64,000 nucleotides of DNA from an uncultured Pirellulaceae bacterium (GTDB lineage: Bacteria > Planctomycetota > Planctomycetia > Pirellulales > Pirellulaceae): positions 1 to 64,000 of the forward strand of contig CALCJM010000064.1 in the NCBI GenBank assembly GCA_937967505.1. Reading direction: 5' to 3'. This document shows positions 50,752 through 62,116 of this stretch, one piece after another (within the stretch, counting starts at the first letter, position 1; each line of letters begins with the position of its first letter). The translations under genes were made by a program, and so were the position numbers. The notes under the pieces are model-generated. The model did no database searches. It was given only the letters and a program-made list of their open reading frames with translations, and was not told the DNA's origin.

Positions 50752-51084
50752 TGCCGATCGCAATTCGGTTATGTTCAAAGTCTGGTGTAGCCGGGTGGCG
50801 ATGAAAGATCGTCCATTTCAAAACCGCCCAAATTCACCACTCGGGTAAATTAGAATGTTATTCCGCGTCCCGGATTAACGCGAGCAAGTTGTTTTCGGCA
50901 ATCTGGAAATCATTGAGTTCTAGTTTGAATCCGCGACGCATAGCACCACGCGGGTCCCACGCAATGAGACGCCACAGCGCGAGAATTGCAGGACCGTCCG
51001 ATTCACCATCAAGTCGCCGCACGAGCCAACTTGCACGTCATCCGTATCGACCGCAGTGTCCTCGTTCGGACCAAAGTCAGTCAT

Positions 51085-51113
51085 ACCTGGGGCAATTCTT
51101 GCCCCAGGTTTTT
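51085..51113 (+). terminator. Strong rho-independent terminator-like hairpin on + strand
   Basis: ACCTGGGGCAA-TTC-TTGCCCCAGGTTTTT. Confidence 0.8.
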
Positions 51114-51172
51114 AAACATGACCATTAATGCTTCAACGAACCACTGCATGACGGGCGTGCGTGTCACCAAAT

Positions 51173-51388
51173 TCAGGAATCGGCGGTATCGTTTCGCTTT
51201 GCCCAAGCTCGGAGTAGCGGGATTGCTGCAATAACCACGAACAATCCCGGCGATAAGTTTGCCAAGATTGTCGCATACGGATGAAATAATACAGCAGTAC
51301 CGTAGATTGCCCCTAGGCAAAGCGATCCAACGATCGCCAACCGTTCTTTCGGAGGGACTGAAGACCAGATTTCCATATTCATTTGCTG
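51173..51388 (-). CDS. Small hypothetical membrane protein
   Basis: MNMEIWSSVPPKERLAIVGSLCLGAIYGTAVLFHPYATILANLSPGLFVVIAAIPLLRAWAKRNDTADS has two TM segments; the upstream extension in the ORF track is less protein-like. Confidence 0.4.
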   Translation of the reverse strand, partial: QQMNMEIWSSVPPKERLAIVGSLCLGAIYGTAVLFHPYATILANLSPGLFVVIAAIPLLRAWAKRNDTADS

Positions 51389-51723
51389 CAAGTGGTATAA
51401 CAAAACAAATTGCGATCTATCCGTGTGGCCGGGGTCAGGTGTCGCAGTTTGTTTGATGTTAATGGCCACAAGGTAGATCGTGCGTTGAGCTTTGACGCGG
51501 TTACCACTGGCTACAGCCCTATGCGGAATCAATGGTGTTTCTAATTTCTCTACGAAAAAGTTTTGACAACCCGAAAAACATAACCCATCACCCAACGCAA
51601 TCACTTTACCGAAGCGATACGCGAAAAGCAATTTGTTTAAGGTCAACGTCAAAATCACCAAGCACTACCTAAAAGCTGACCACTCGCGCCCGCCCAAATG
51701 AGTGCTCCGCTCGCATTTTTTTG

Positions 51724-52452
51724 TTATCCACCGTTTCGCTTGGGTTTCCATCCAACGATACCGGTAGCGCAACCAAAAAAATAGGATTTAAATTCAACCA
51801 CTAAGCCGCAATCAGTGAATATTTCAGCGGCTGTTTCGCAGTTGCCAAATGCTGATGTGTAAACGCCCAACAACCGATAGTTGTCGGGATTGCCAAGCAA
51901 TAAACGACCAAGAACCGGAACGATCCGGCTCAGGTAGAACATATAGGGTAGCCGTAGAAAACGATTGGGCGGCACAGATATTTCCAGAAAGGCAAATGCG
52001 CCGCCGGGCCGCAGGATTCTGGCGACCTCGCTGGCGAGCTGGAATAATTGTTGCTCATTGAATGTCTTCAACCCGAACGAGGAAAAGACGTGATCGACAG
52101 AGGAAGCATCTAGTGGGCAATTAAGGGCGTCCGCTTCAATTACTTGGTACCTGTTGTTGAACTTGTGTTTTTCAGCACATCGACACATAACCGGTGAAAT
52201 ATCGAGCGCAATCAAATTACCATTTTGTTGTAGATTTTTGCTGATCTCGAAGCACAATTCTCCCATGCCGGCCATCAGGTCCACCACAACTGAATCTGGC
52301 TCAATCTGTATTGCACGGGCACATCGTCGTCGCCACAAGATTGCAAAACCAAATGAAGAGAGGAGGTTCACCACACCGTACGTTTCGGCCATTTCATCAA
52401 ATAGCGAACGTACAAATTGGGGATCATAAAGCGAATCGTTTCCCATTAGCAC
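51724..52452 (-). CDS. Class I SAM-dependent methyltransferase (UbiE/COQ5-like)
   Basis: DSVVVDLMAGMGELCFEISKNL, VIEADALNCPLDASSVDHVFSSFGLKTF, RILRPGGAFAFLEISVPP. Confidence 0.88.
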   Translation of the reverse strand: MLMGNDSLYDPQFVRSLFDEMAETYGVVNLLSSFGFAILWRRRCARAIQIEPDSVVVDLMAGMGELCFEISKNLQQNGNLIALDISPVMCRCAEKHKFNNRYQVIEADALNCPLDASSVDHVFSSFGLKTFNEQQLFQLASEVARILRPGGAFAFLEISVPPNRFLRLPYMFYLSRIVPVLGRLLLGNPDNYRLLGVYTSAFGNCETAAEIFTDCGLVVEFKSYFFGCATGIVGWKPKRNGG

Positions 52453-52889
52453 TCAGATAGATAAGGTCCAAAATCACCGGGGCGCGGCAAGACTTGCAAC
52501 GGAAACACGAGACAATCAGTCGTTCCCTCATTACGCCGATCCCATAGTATACGAGGAAAAAAACCAGACCAACTGCCAAACCAGGCATTCCACCCTCAAA
52601 TGATCCCGGTGCGTAGCCAAAATAATTCAAAATCAGTCTAGCGGGAATTCGACAAACACCAGTAGTGATGCCATGAAAGACGGTGTGTTTCCAGCGGAAC
52701 GCTTCCTTGGGGAAATCGCCGCGCCATTGTGTCGTTTTGCAATGTTTGCATCTGTAACGTACGTTTTATCCGAATCATAAATGTAGAGAAGTGATTGCGC
52801 GATCACTGTTCGTGATAGTGGCCCATTCTGGAGGTGCCCATCAACCCCCAGATGTTGGAGTTTAAATCAGTTCGCGTCCCTCGAGGATC

Positions 52890-53006
52890 GTAGGATGGGT
52901 CGTTCGGGTTTCGCATTTGCGGAATCCTGACCCATCGTCAGCCCGCCGGCAAGGTGGTGGGTCGGCGCAATAACGCTGCGCGTTGAATTGGCTTGTCCCA
53001 CCCTAC
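52890..53006. repeat. MITE/REP-like inverted-repeat element with 10-bp termini
   Basis: GTAGGATGGG...CCCACCCTAC termini (one mismatch), with internal GGGTC/GACCC pairing; noncoding. Confidence 0.5.
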
Positions 53007-53066
53007 TTGTTACTATCGTCGACACATTCCGCCCGGTCAAAGCTGACCCTTATCCTGATCGCATTG

Positions 53067-53693
53067 TTATTTTGCGCTTATGATCCGCTCTTTCTCTTTC
53101 AAGAGCACATTTACTTTTCGCTGCGCCCCCGCCCGTCGATTTACCAGTGACTCCGCCAACTGAACAGTGTATTGATGAACGTACAGTGGGTCGGCAGTTA
53201 AACCCGTTGACCAGCTGTGTGCTTTCTGCGCGTCTTCTTTTTCAGTATCCGTAAGGTCGTACGATTCCAATCGCTTAAGTATTGCCAAACAGTCGGTCAT
53301 CATCGCGCGCGATTGTTTTCCTGTCTCCCCGAATGGATTGATTGTTACGTCAAAACCTTTGGGATATTTTTCAGCCAATGCGTCAAGTTCTTGTTTGTGA
53401 ATATCTACGCCGTCCAGCAAGTCAAACTTCGATTCGGCACTTGAGATCTTGACGTTCACCTCATCCAGTGGACCAGGAGTCGATTCTGTTTGCTCTTGAT
53501 CAGCCCCACCGAGAACACGCAATTTGGTAGCGTCTGGTAGTGATTGCCAGATTCCAAATGTGACCAAGGCAAATAGGCAAAGTCCGATAAAGTATGGAGT
53601 CCAAGGCTTGCCCCAAACCAATGCAAGAATGGCTTGGACAATTCCTTCAGGCGTCTCTTCTTTGGGGGGACTATTTTCTTCAGGTTTGTTCAT
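53067..53693 (-). CDS. Hypothetical membrane-anchored protein
   Basis: TM segment PWTPYFIGLCLFALVTFGIW after a short N-terminus; 208 aa; no recognised family. Confidence 0.62.
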   Translation of the reverse strand: MNKPEENSPPKEETPEGIVQAILALVWGKPWTPYFIGLCLFALVTFGIWQSLPDATKLRVLGGADQEQTESTPGPLDEVNVKISSAESKFDLLDGVDIHKQELDALAEKYPKGFDVTINPFGETGKQSRAMMTDCLAILKRLESYDLTDTEKEDAQKAHSWSTGLTADPLYVHQYTVQLAESLVNRRAGAQRKVNVLLKEKERIISAK

Positions 53694-54060
53694 GCTTCAA
53701 GCGAAATAACGTCCTTGACCACCGAATCCGGACGGTTGATCTTCTATTTCAAATGCACACGCAAGCCGGACTTTGGTGCAAGTACGCCCAGCATGGGCGT
53801 GTTGTTGTGGGGGCGTTGACGTTTGTCGAAGACGAAGGTCAATCAGTCCCCTGTATTTAGTTCCAGTAATTTGAAACCGGGGGCAGTATACCAAATGTAA
53901 AACCCAAACTCAAATTTAGTACGCGGCGAGGGCAACTGCGATCTCGTTAACGAATCGTGGGTAGGAAGCCTGCGAAGATGTGCATAAACGCCGGGTTTGG
54001 CAATCGCCACCCGGACTTCTTCTCGCCAAGCCCCGCTAGGCTACGAACAGAAACTTCATT

Positions 54061-54163
54061 AGGCGGCCGTCGGTAAGGAATCTACTACCCGTTGGCGACG
54101 CTGCCAGCGTCGGAGCGAAGCTGGCAACATCACCAACGGTAAACTCTCAACTGCCAATCACCT
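54061..54163. repeat. 103-bp palindromic element, copy C
   Basis: AGGCGGCCGTCGGTAAGGAATCTACTACCCGTTGGCGACGCTGCCAGCGTCGGAGCGAAGCTGGCAACATCACCAACGGTAAACTCTCAACTGCCAATCACCT. Confidence 0.92.
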
Positions 54164-54165
54164 AA

Positions 54166-55552
<1,387 letters not shown>

Positions 55553-55819
55553 GCGTAATTCCTTTTTGAAACGACAAAACGTAAGTTAATTAAGGCTACA
55601 TCTGACGTTGCTGGTCAGTCTGTGACAGAAGCAAGTTTTCGCGCGTACCCAAGGCATAACGAATAGTATTTTATGAATCGTCGCGAGAGAAAGCGTTGTT
55701 TTACCTTTAGGTATGGTCGCGATGATTCATAAGATCATACTGGACTGAGATCGCCAATCAAAGCAAGTTTTCTCGTTTTCCAAGAGCATTTTCTGCACAA
55801 CTGGTGGAAGCGGTGCGTG

Positions 55820-56640
55820 AGGACTTTCGCCCGCGCGTTCCGATAGCCGTACGCCATTGCCGGTAAGCCATGGAACAAAACAGACCTTCGGTGGTAAGCC
55901 CTCTGTCATGGCGGTGGCCTGCTGGCTTTTTGAAACTTGGATTGCCGGACGCATGTTGACTGCTGCCACGCTAGTCGCCCGGGGCAATCGACTTGGTGCT
56001 GCCGCTTCCAAGAGCGTATCACCACAGCATGGGCATGCGCCCCGGGCCGCGCCCAGCACTGACTCAATCCACTCGAGCAACCAGTCAACCTGCGGTTCTT
56101 CTTTGACCAGATCGTTCGCGCCGAGTATCGTACGAATGGTTTCTAAATAGCGGACGCCTGTACCGATTGGCCAAAAAGCCGTAGTGCCGGATCCGCATCA
56201 TGCCCGTGGGCAGCACGTGCCGCAGGAAGCGTTTGATTAACTCTTCTGCGGACAGATCATCTTCTTACGGCGATCACCGTCCCGCCGATCGCGAAAGCTG
56301 AGTGTTACCTGACCCCCGGCCAACTTTAACAACCGGCTATTGGTCGGCGCGACACGATGCGGGCAGCGGCTGAGATAGTCCAGCAGCTTGCGAGGCCCCG
56401 CGAAGGGCGCTTTGGAGACCACCCACGGTTTTTTAAACAAACGATTGACAAACTGTTTCGTGGTCTTGGAGGTGGTACGTTCGGCAAATGACGACGGTAA
56501 GCTGATCTCCGATTGGACGCATAGACGCTTGAACCCAGTCAGGAACTTGTCGCAGAAAATTGCGCTAAGGTCTCGGACAGGGAACAGGAACTTGTTGCCA
56601 CCAGCCACCCAAGCGTGGCTGCGGGACCTTTTCCCGTCGC
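55820..56640 (-). pseudogene. IS91-family transposase remnant with frameshifts
   Basis: KPWVVSKAPFAGPRKLLDYLSRCPHRVAPTNSRLL (ORF 56237..56608), then in another frame AEELIKRFLRHVLPTGMMRIRHYGFLANRYRR (about 56165-56240), then WLLEWIESVLGAARGACPCCGDTLL (ORF 55727..56080). Confidence 0.85.
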
Positions 56641-56671
56641 CAATTTTCTGAGTGCTCCGATTTACGGATTG

Positions 56672-57220
56672 TCATTTAGCCGGTTTTCGCGAGTACGTTT
56701 CAATCCACCATGTTAACGTGTCAGCGCTGCCTTGCCGGTCAGGCGGCACGTAGCCAGGGGAAGCGATTATCGGATCATCTGTGAAATCGCCGGAGTTGAC
56801 GATGCGCCAATGCAGTTCAAATTTGTCACCATTCATCTTCAGTTTACAGTCCGCACGCTGCATGTCACCCGGATCGTGGATGTCTTCATGATGCCACGCT
56901 TCGCATTCGATCCCGTCTTTGGTCTTGCGAGTACGGCACAGACGTAGTTCACGCACCAGCATACCAGACACAAATCGAACAACGTGTCCACTGACTGAAA
57001 TGTCCGGGCCCCCGGATATCGTTGCGCCTTCGAGCTGAGGGTCAAAGATGCGCTCTTCCAGTGCCCAGTCGCCCTGATACGGAACGAATAGAGGATCATT
57101 GGATGGGCCGCCAAAAACGCGGCCTGTCGGTGCGTTACTGAGTCCGTCTTGCGCTGTGTCACGCAAACAACCCACGACGGCAATCATAACGGCAGCAATG
57201 GTGAGGGCGCGAAGTTGCAT
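56672..57220 (-). CDS. Putative lipoprotein
   Basis: MQLRALTIAAVMIAVVGCLRDTAQDG lipobox-like; 182 aa. Confidence 0.62.
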   Translation of the reverse strand: MQLRALTIAAVMIAVVGCLRDTAQDGLSNAPTGRVFGGPSNDPLFVPYQGDWALEERIFDPQLEGATISGGPDISVSGHVVRFVSGMLVRELRLCRTRKTKDGIECEAWHHEDIHDPGDMQRADCKLKMNGDKFELHWRIVNSGDFTDDPIIASPGYVPPDRQGSADTLTWWIETYSRKPAK

Positions 57221-57453
57221 TAGGTTTTCGTTAAGCCAAATAACAAATTTTGATCTATCCGAGTGTCTTTAGACAACTTCGGAATTGGGTTCAAGTTGGC
57301 AAGACACACGGATAGGTCGTGCGCCCGTCTTTGTCGTCGCTTACGACTAATTTCAACGACATGGTAACCGATTCAGGAGAAGGTTGCCAGCTTTTTCCAC
57401 CATCAACGGAGACCTTGAACAGGTCGTTTGTTCTGCCGTTTTTCGAGGTAGAA

Positions 57454-58002
57454 CTACGAATCGTATTGCGATTTCAGTTCGGTTACGTTCGCAGGAACGT
57501 ATATGCACGAGTAACGGTTGAGAACGCGTTTGACTTTGTCTCCCGCCAGTTCGATTCGTGAAAGCAGCATTTTAGCACAGTATGGATTTCCGGATTCTCC
57601 GAGAACTCCTGAAATCGTGCCCAGCCGATAATCCGCGACCCGAGCACTTCCGTGATTGAAGAAAACAATTGTCAGAGGAGCTTTGTTTCGCGATGAGAGA
57701 AACTCGCAGAACACATTTCCGTTCCCCACGGAGACGCGCCCACGCCGCTCGCCTTGTCGAATGTGTGATGAATGAAAAATACAGGTCAAGCCGCCCCAAA
57801 AAGTACGTCGAATCTCCAATGAAACACCAAGAGGCTCGGTTGATGTACGCATTCGGTAGAGATACCACTTCCCCAAAATGTCCTGATTCTCACGCATGTG
57901 TTTTGCAGCATGAAGAGACCGCAATACCAAACGTGGGAGGAATACGATGAACGCTGCGGTGAGACTCGCGCAAACGCCAAGAAGGAAATCCTGGTTGATC
58001 AT
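57454..58002 (-). CDS. Hypothetical single-TM protein with beta-rich domain
   Basis: FLLGVCASLTAAFIVFLPRLVL TM, then ILGKWYLYRMRT...LEIRRTFWGGLTCIFHSS, alternating beta-like pattern. Confidence 0.55.
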   Translation of the reverse strand: MINQDFLLGVCASLTAAFIVFLPRLVLRSLHAAKHMRENQDILGKWYLYRMRTSTEPLGVSLEIRRTFWGGLTCIFHSSHIRQGERRGRVSVGNGNVFCEFLSSRNKAPLTIVFFNHGSARVADYRLGTISGVLGESGNPYCAKMLLSRIELAGDKVKRVLNRYSCIYVPANVTELKSQYDS

Positions 58003-58109
58003 CGTATTATCAAGGAGCCGTCAAGTATATTACAGTTACTGGAATTCTTCAGCAGAACCGGATTGCTTATCGGTGAAGGAATCTGCGATAAGACGAGTTT
58101 CGGCCACTT

Positions 58110-58212
58110 AGGCGACTGGCAGTTAGAAATTTACCATCCGTTGGCGACGCTGCCAGCGTCGGAGCGAAGCTGGCAGCATCGCCAACGGTAAGCTTTCAAC
58201 TGCCAAGCGCCT
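58110..58212. repeat. 103-bp palindromic element, copy D
   Basis: AGGCGACTGGCAGTTAGAAATTTACCATCCGTTGGCGACGCTGCCAGCGTCGGAGCGAAGCTGGCAGCATCGCCAACGGTAAGCTTTCAACTGCCAAGCGCCT. Confidence 0.94.
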
Positions 58213-58342
58213 TATCGCCGGGGCTGTGTCAGTTTCTCTGATGCTGATCGCCGTGTCAAGCAAACTGACGAACCGGAAGATAGACGCTCTGGCGGAAGTG
58301 CGGCTGCGTCCGGGGCTGCCGCAACAAACGTAACAACAATCG

Positions 58343-58508
58343 CGTTACTTCTTTGCCTCTTCTTTTGACATTTGCCCGTGCTCGGCAAGCACACCATTCA
58401 AAGCCTTGTCCACGCCATTCACCATTCGGCTTGCGTTGCTGCATATAAAAAGCACTCGCCGATCTACCACCGTTTGAAAATCTCAGCCACGTTTTCTCCC
58501 ATCCGGCC
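58343..58508 (-). pseudogene. Degenerate tandem duplicate of the 3' end of the adjacent Fe-S/FAD reductase gene
   Basis: Minus strand atgggagaaaacgtggctgagattttcaaa...gtgcttgccgagcacgggcaaatgtcaaaagaagaggcaaagaagtaa parallels the intact 3' end atgcgggaaaacggagccgagattttcaag...gtgattgccgaacacgggcaaatgtccgaagacgaagccaagaatta, with in-frame stops. Confidence 0.82.
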
Positions 58509-58527
58509 CCGAACAGGCAGAGAAAAT

Positions 58528-60126
58528 TTAATAAACGTCCCGACAATAGCGGTTTTCCGCGCTCAGATTCTTCACGTAATTCTTGGCTTCGTCTTCGGAC
58601 ATTTGCCCGTGTTCGGCAATCACATCGTGCAGTGCCTTGTCGACATCCTTGGCCATTCGACTGGCGTCGCCGCACACATAGAAATGCCCGCCGGCCTGAA
58701 GCCACTTGAAAATCTCGGCTCCGTTTTCCCGCATCCGGTCCTGTACGTAGATCTTGTGCGCTTGATCGCGACTGAAAGCGGTGTCCAGACGGGTTAACAA
58801 GCCATTCTCCTGGTACTCGGTCAGTTGATCGGCGTAAAGAAAATCTGTTTCCGATTTTTGATCACCGAAGAACAGCCAGTTATCGCCTTTGGCTCCAACG
58901 GCCTCACGCTCCTGAAGAAAGGAAACAAAGGGAGCGATTCCCGTTCCCGGCCCCACCATAATCATCGGCGTGTCGCCCGATTGGGGAACCGTAAATCCAT
59001 GAGCCGCTTGCACAAATACCCGCACTTCGGAATCAGGAGCGACGCGATCGGAAAACATCGTTGATGCCACGCCCTTGCGTATGCGTCCGTTTTTCTCATA
59101 AGCCACCCGGCCCACCGTCAGGTGCACTTGGCCTTGATGCCGCCGTAATGAACTGGCGATCGAATACAAACGCGCGTTGAGATCCGGCAATGCTTCCACC
59201 AGATCCGTGTCGGCCAAAATTTTCTGGTCGGCCATCGCCAACACGTCCAGTACATCGACCTCATCCAGTTGATCGTCGTCCGCCGCAAGTTTTTCAAAAG
59301 AGTTCTTCAACGCCCCTGAACTGCGTTCGATCAAAGCTTCCATCAGTTCATCAGTGGCGGTGGACAGGTCTTTGACCATCAGCGATTCGCGTGTGCGGTC
59401 AACCTGACCGTTGGTGTGACAGCAACCAAGCACCTCGTCCACCAGCTCCGGGCAGTTGGTCGGGTAGACCCCCAAGGCGTCACCCACATCGTAGGACAAA
59501 TCACTGCTCGACAGATCGATTTCGACATGGCGCACGTCTTTGGCGGAACCGTCCCCCGTTAGCTTGACCGATTTAATCAGTTTGGCCGGGTATGGATTCT
59601 TCCGGGAATATCCGGCTTCATCAGTTGTCGTTGCCGTTGCACCGGCCGAACTTGGTTTTGCCGAAGCACCAGCACTTACCTCCTTGACCAATTTTTTCAG
59701 CATCCGGGCCGTTTCTTTTCCGCCGGGCGAGCACAACGTTAGATTGGATTCTTCACCGGTAGCGATCGCCTCGGCATAAGTCTGACAAAGGTAGCCGCAA
59801 GATCCACAGTCCAGCTGAGCCATGGCGGCCATCAGTTTTCGGTCGTGCGGGCGATCTTTGGCCAGTTCCATCCGCTGGTCGATTTCGATCGCGTCATCGT
59901 GCCACGGGAAGTCCTCTTCCTCTTCGACTTCCGGTTCAGCGACAAGCCCCGCGACGCCACCGGCCAGCCCTGTATTGCCCGCTGCAATGCCGGCAACTTC
60001 CTCGATTCCGGTCAAGCCAGCAAAGAAACCGTTCAGCCACGCGCGCTGTTCGCCATCGAACGGAGCCGTTTCCGGAATAAATGAAATCGCACCAAGTAGC
60101 TCTTTCGTGTTCATTACTTTATTCAT
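58528..60126 (-). CDS. NADPH-dependent Fe-S/FAD reductase (CysJ/CPR-like C-terminus), probable nitrite/nitrate reductase electron donor
   Basis: LDCGSCGYLCQTYAEAIATGEESNLTLCSPGG [4Fe-4S] domain, then FAD-binding YDVGDALGVYPTNCPELVDEVL, ARLYSIASSLR, MIMVGPGTGIAPFVSFLQER, LFFGDQKSETDFLYADQL; ends AENRYCRDVY. Confidence 0.9.
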   Translation of the reverse strand: MNKVMNTKELLGAISFIPETAPFDGEQRAWLNGFFAGLTGIEEVAGIAAGNTGLAGGVAGLVAEPEVEEEEDFPWHDDAIEIDQRMELAKDRPHDRKLMAAMAQLDCGSCGYLCQTYAEAIATGEESNLTLCSPGGKETARMLKKLVKEVSAGASAKPSSAGATATTTDEAGYSRKNPYPAKLIKSVKLTGDGSAKDVRHVEIDLSSSDLSYDVGDALGVYPTNCPELVDEVLGCCHTNGQVDRTRESLMVKDLSTATDELMEALIERSSGALKNSFEKLAADDDQLDEVDVLDVLAMADQKILADTDLVEALPDLNARLYSIASSLRRHQGQVHLTVGRVAYEKNGRIRKGVASTMFSDRVAPDSEVRVFVQAAHGFTVPQSGDTPMIMVGPGTGIAPFVSFLQEREAVGAKGDNWLFFGDQKSETDFLYADQLTEYQENGLLTRLDTAFSRDQAHKIYVQDRMRENGAEIFKWLQAGGHFYVCGDASRMAKDVDKALHDVIAEHGQMSEDEAKNYVKNLSAENRYCRDVY

Positions 60127-60206
60127 GGCGTCACCTAGGTTTATTTCCGTGTATCAAAGTTTGTTTTGTATTCTGTCGTATTGTTATTGTGTTCGGTGGT
60201 GGGCCT

Positions 60207-62066
60207 TCAAGAGGCGTTGCCCCACGACTGCAATTGCTCATCCGAACAGCGCGATGCGAACTGTACAAAGCTCTCCTGCGCGTCCTGTCGGTTGTCCAAG
60301 TAGGCCGTCAGCACGCGTTCCACCAGTGGCGGCACATCTTCGAAGGCCACTGCGTCGAACAGTTGCCGGGCAATCGCACCACGGGCTCCGTACCCGCCAC
60401 CGATAAAGACGTGATAGCCATCCACCATATCCTCGCCTTGGGTGACGGCTGTCCCCATCAATCCGATGTCTCCGATGTAGTGCTGGGCACACGAATGGTG
60501 ACAGCCGGTGACATGGATGTTTAATGGCTGATCCAGATCGACGGTGTCTTCGATGTGTTTGGCCAGAATCAAAGCCTGTCCTTTGGTGTCCGCGCCGGCG
60601 TACTTGCAACCTTTGCTGCCGGTGCAGGCGACCAGTCCGGCCCGGGCGCTGCTGGCCGACCACTCGAGACCGATGGCTTCAATCTCTTTTTTGACGGCGT
60701 CCACATCCGCGTCGTCGATGAAGGGAATCAACAGATTCTGCCAGACGGTCAGTCGAACAAACCGGTCGCCGTATTTGTCTGCGATGTCGGAAAGTGAACG
60801 CAGTTGGGCGCTGGTAATACGTCCCACCGGAACAATCACGCCGACGTACTGCTTGCCGGGCTGGATTTGCGGGTGAAAGCCGACGTGAGCGAAGCGGTTT
60901 TCGGCCTCCTTGAAAGAAAGTTTGTCATTTTCCATTCGCAGCAGCGGTTGACCGTATTCCTTTTCGACCTCAGCAATGAATTTTTCAAATCCCCACGCAT
61001 CCAACAAATACTTCAATCGGGCTTTTTTGCGGTCGGTGCGATCGCCGGCGCGGATAAACACCCGCAGGATCGCGGCCGAGACGCGGCAGCATTCTTTGGG
61101 GGGAACAAGCACGGTGGTTGGACGGGCAAAGTCCTTATGTCCGGTGATGCCGCCCAGTCCTAGGCGAAAGTAGACGCCGGCAGGAATCTGTTCAGTCGCA
61201 ATCTCTTCGGTGACATTGACTGCGAAGTACCCCACGTCGTTAGTGTCCGAAAGTGGTGACGTCGTCCCGGCGCCATCAAACGAAATATTGAACTTTCGGG
61301 GTAACCCGTACAGGTCACGGTTGTTGATCAGGTGCCAGTGTTGATCCTCGGCCAGTGGCAGTGTTTCAATAAGTTCTTCGGTATCGAAACCACTGGTGGC
61401 GCCGGAGGTGACGTTGCGGACGTTGTCGGCACCAGCGCCCTGATTGACGATGCCCAACCGACGCAGCCCCATCAGGACGTCCATGCCGTGTTTTGCGGGG
61501 ATCTCGCGCAGTTGAAAATTGGCTCTTGTTGTCACATCAGCGTAACCACCGGCGAAATTATCAGCCACATCGGCAATCCCGCGCACTTGAGATGTCGTCA
61601 AATGCCCACCAGGCACACGCATGCGGCACATGTAGGCATTTTGAGCGGGAGCGACATAGAACAATCCGTGGGCCTTGGTCAAAAAGTTATCCGTTCCCTT
61701 GGGAAACTCATCCGCCTGGCAACGCTTGTCGATCTCATCCCACATTTCCAGCGAGTTTTTTTCGCGTTTGGCCTTTTCCTCGTTGCACAGTTTTTTGCCC
61801 TCGGCATCGTGGCGGGCAAATGCATCAAAATGCCCCTGATCAGGCCCCGCGAAAGTGACACCGGCAGGGCCGACGGTAACTGACGCAGAATTTCCTGCGT
61901 GGCGCGCACTGTCGGAGATCACTGGCAACCTGCGCACGGTGCGCGCGACATCTGCGCCCATTGTGAACCCCTGCAAAAAATTCTTCTGTTCATCAGAGAA
62001 ACCTTTGCTTCCGGATACTTCATTCGAATCAGGATCATTGGTGCTCATTGGATAGTCTCGTGGCAA
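60207..62066 (-). CDS. nirA: Ferredoxin-type nitrite reductase (siroheme/4Fe-4S, NirA family)
   Basis: DVTTRANFQLREIP, LVACTGSKGCKYAGADTKGQ and HVTGCHHSCAQHYIGDIGLMG siroheme/4Fe-4S motifs; possible start MSTNDPD at 62048. Confidence 0.9.
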   Translation of the reverse strand: MPRDYPMSTNDPDSNEVSGSKGFSDEQKNFLQGFTMGADVARTVRRLPVISDSARHAGNSASVTVGPAGVTFAGPDQGHFDAFARHDAEGKKLCNEEKAKREKNSLEMWDEIDKRCQADEFPKGTDNFLTKAHGLFYVAPAQNAYMCRMRVPGGHLTTSQVRGIADVADNFAGGYADVTTRANFQLREIPAKHGMDVLMGLRRLGIVNQGAGADNVRNVTSGATSGFDTEELIETLPLAEDQHWHLINNRDLYGLPRKFNISFDGAGTTSPLSDTNDVGYFAVNVTEEIATEQIPAGVYFRLGLGGITGHKDFARPTTVLVPPKECCRVSAAILRVFIRAGDRTDRKKARLKYLLDAWGFEKFIAEVEKEYGQPLLRMENDKLSFKEAENRFAHVGFHPQIQPGKQYVGVIVPVGRITSAQLRSLSDIADKYGDRFVRLTVWQNLLIPFIDDADVDAVKKEIEAIGLEWSASSARAGLVACTGSKGCKYAGADTKGQALILAKHIEDTVDLDQPLNIHVTGCHHSCAQHYIGDIGLMGTAVTQGEDMVDGYHVFIGGGYGARGAIARQLFDAVAFEDVPPLVERVLTAYLDNRQDAQESFVQFASRCSDEQLQSWGNAS

Positions 62067-62116
62067 AACAATGGTGGTGGGTTGGTGGAAAAAGTCCGCG
62101 GAATCGGTCGGTCTGG

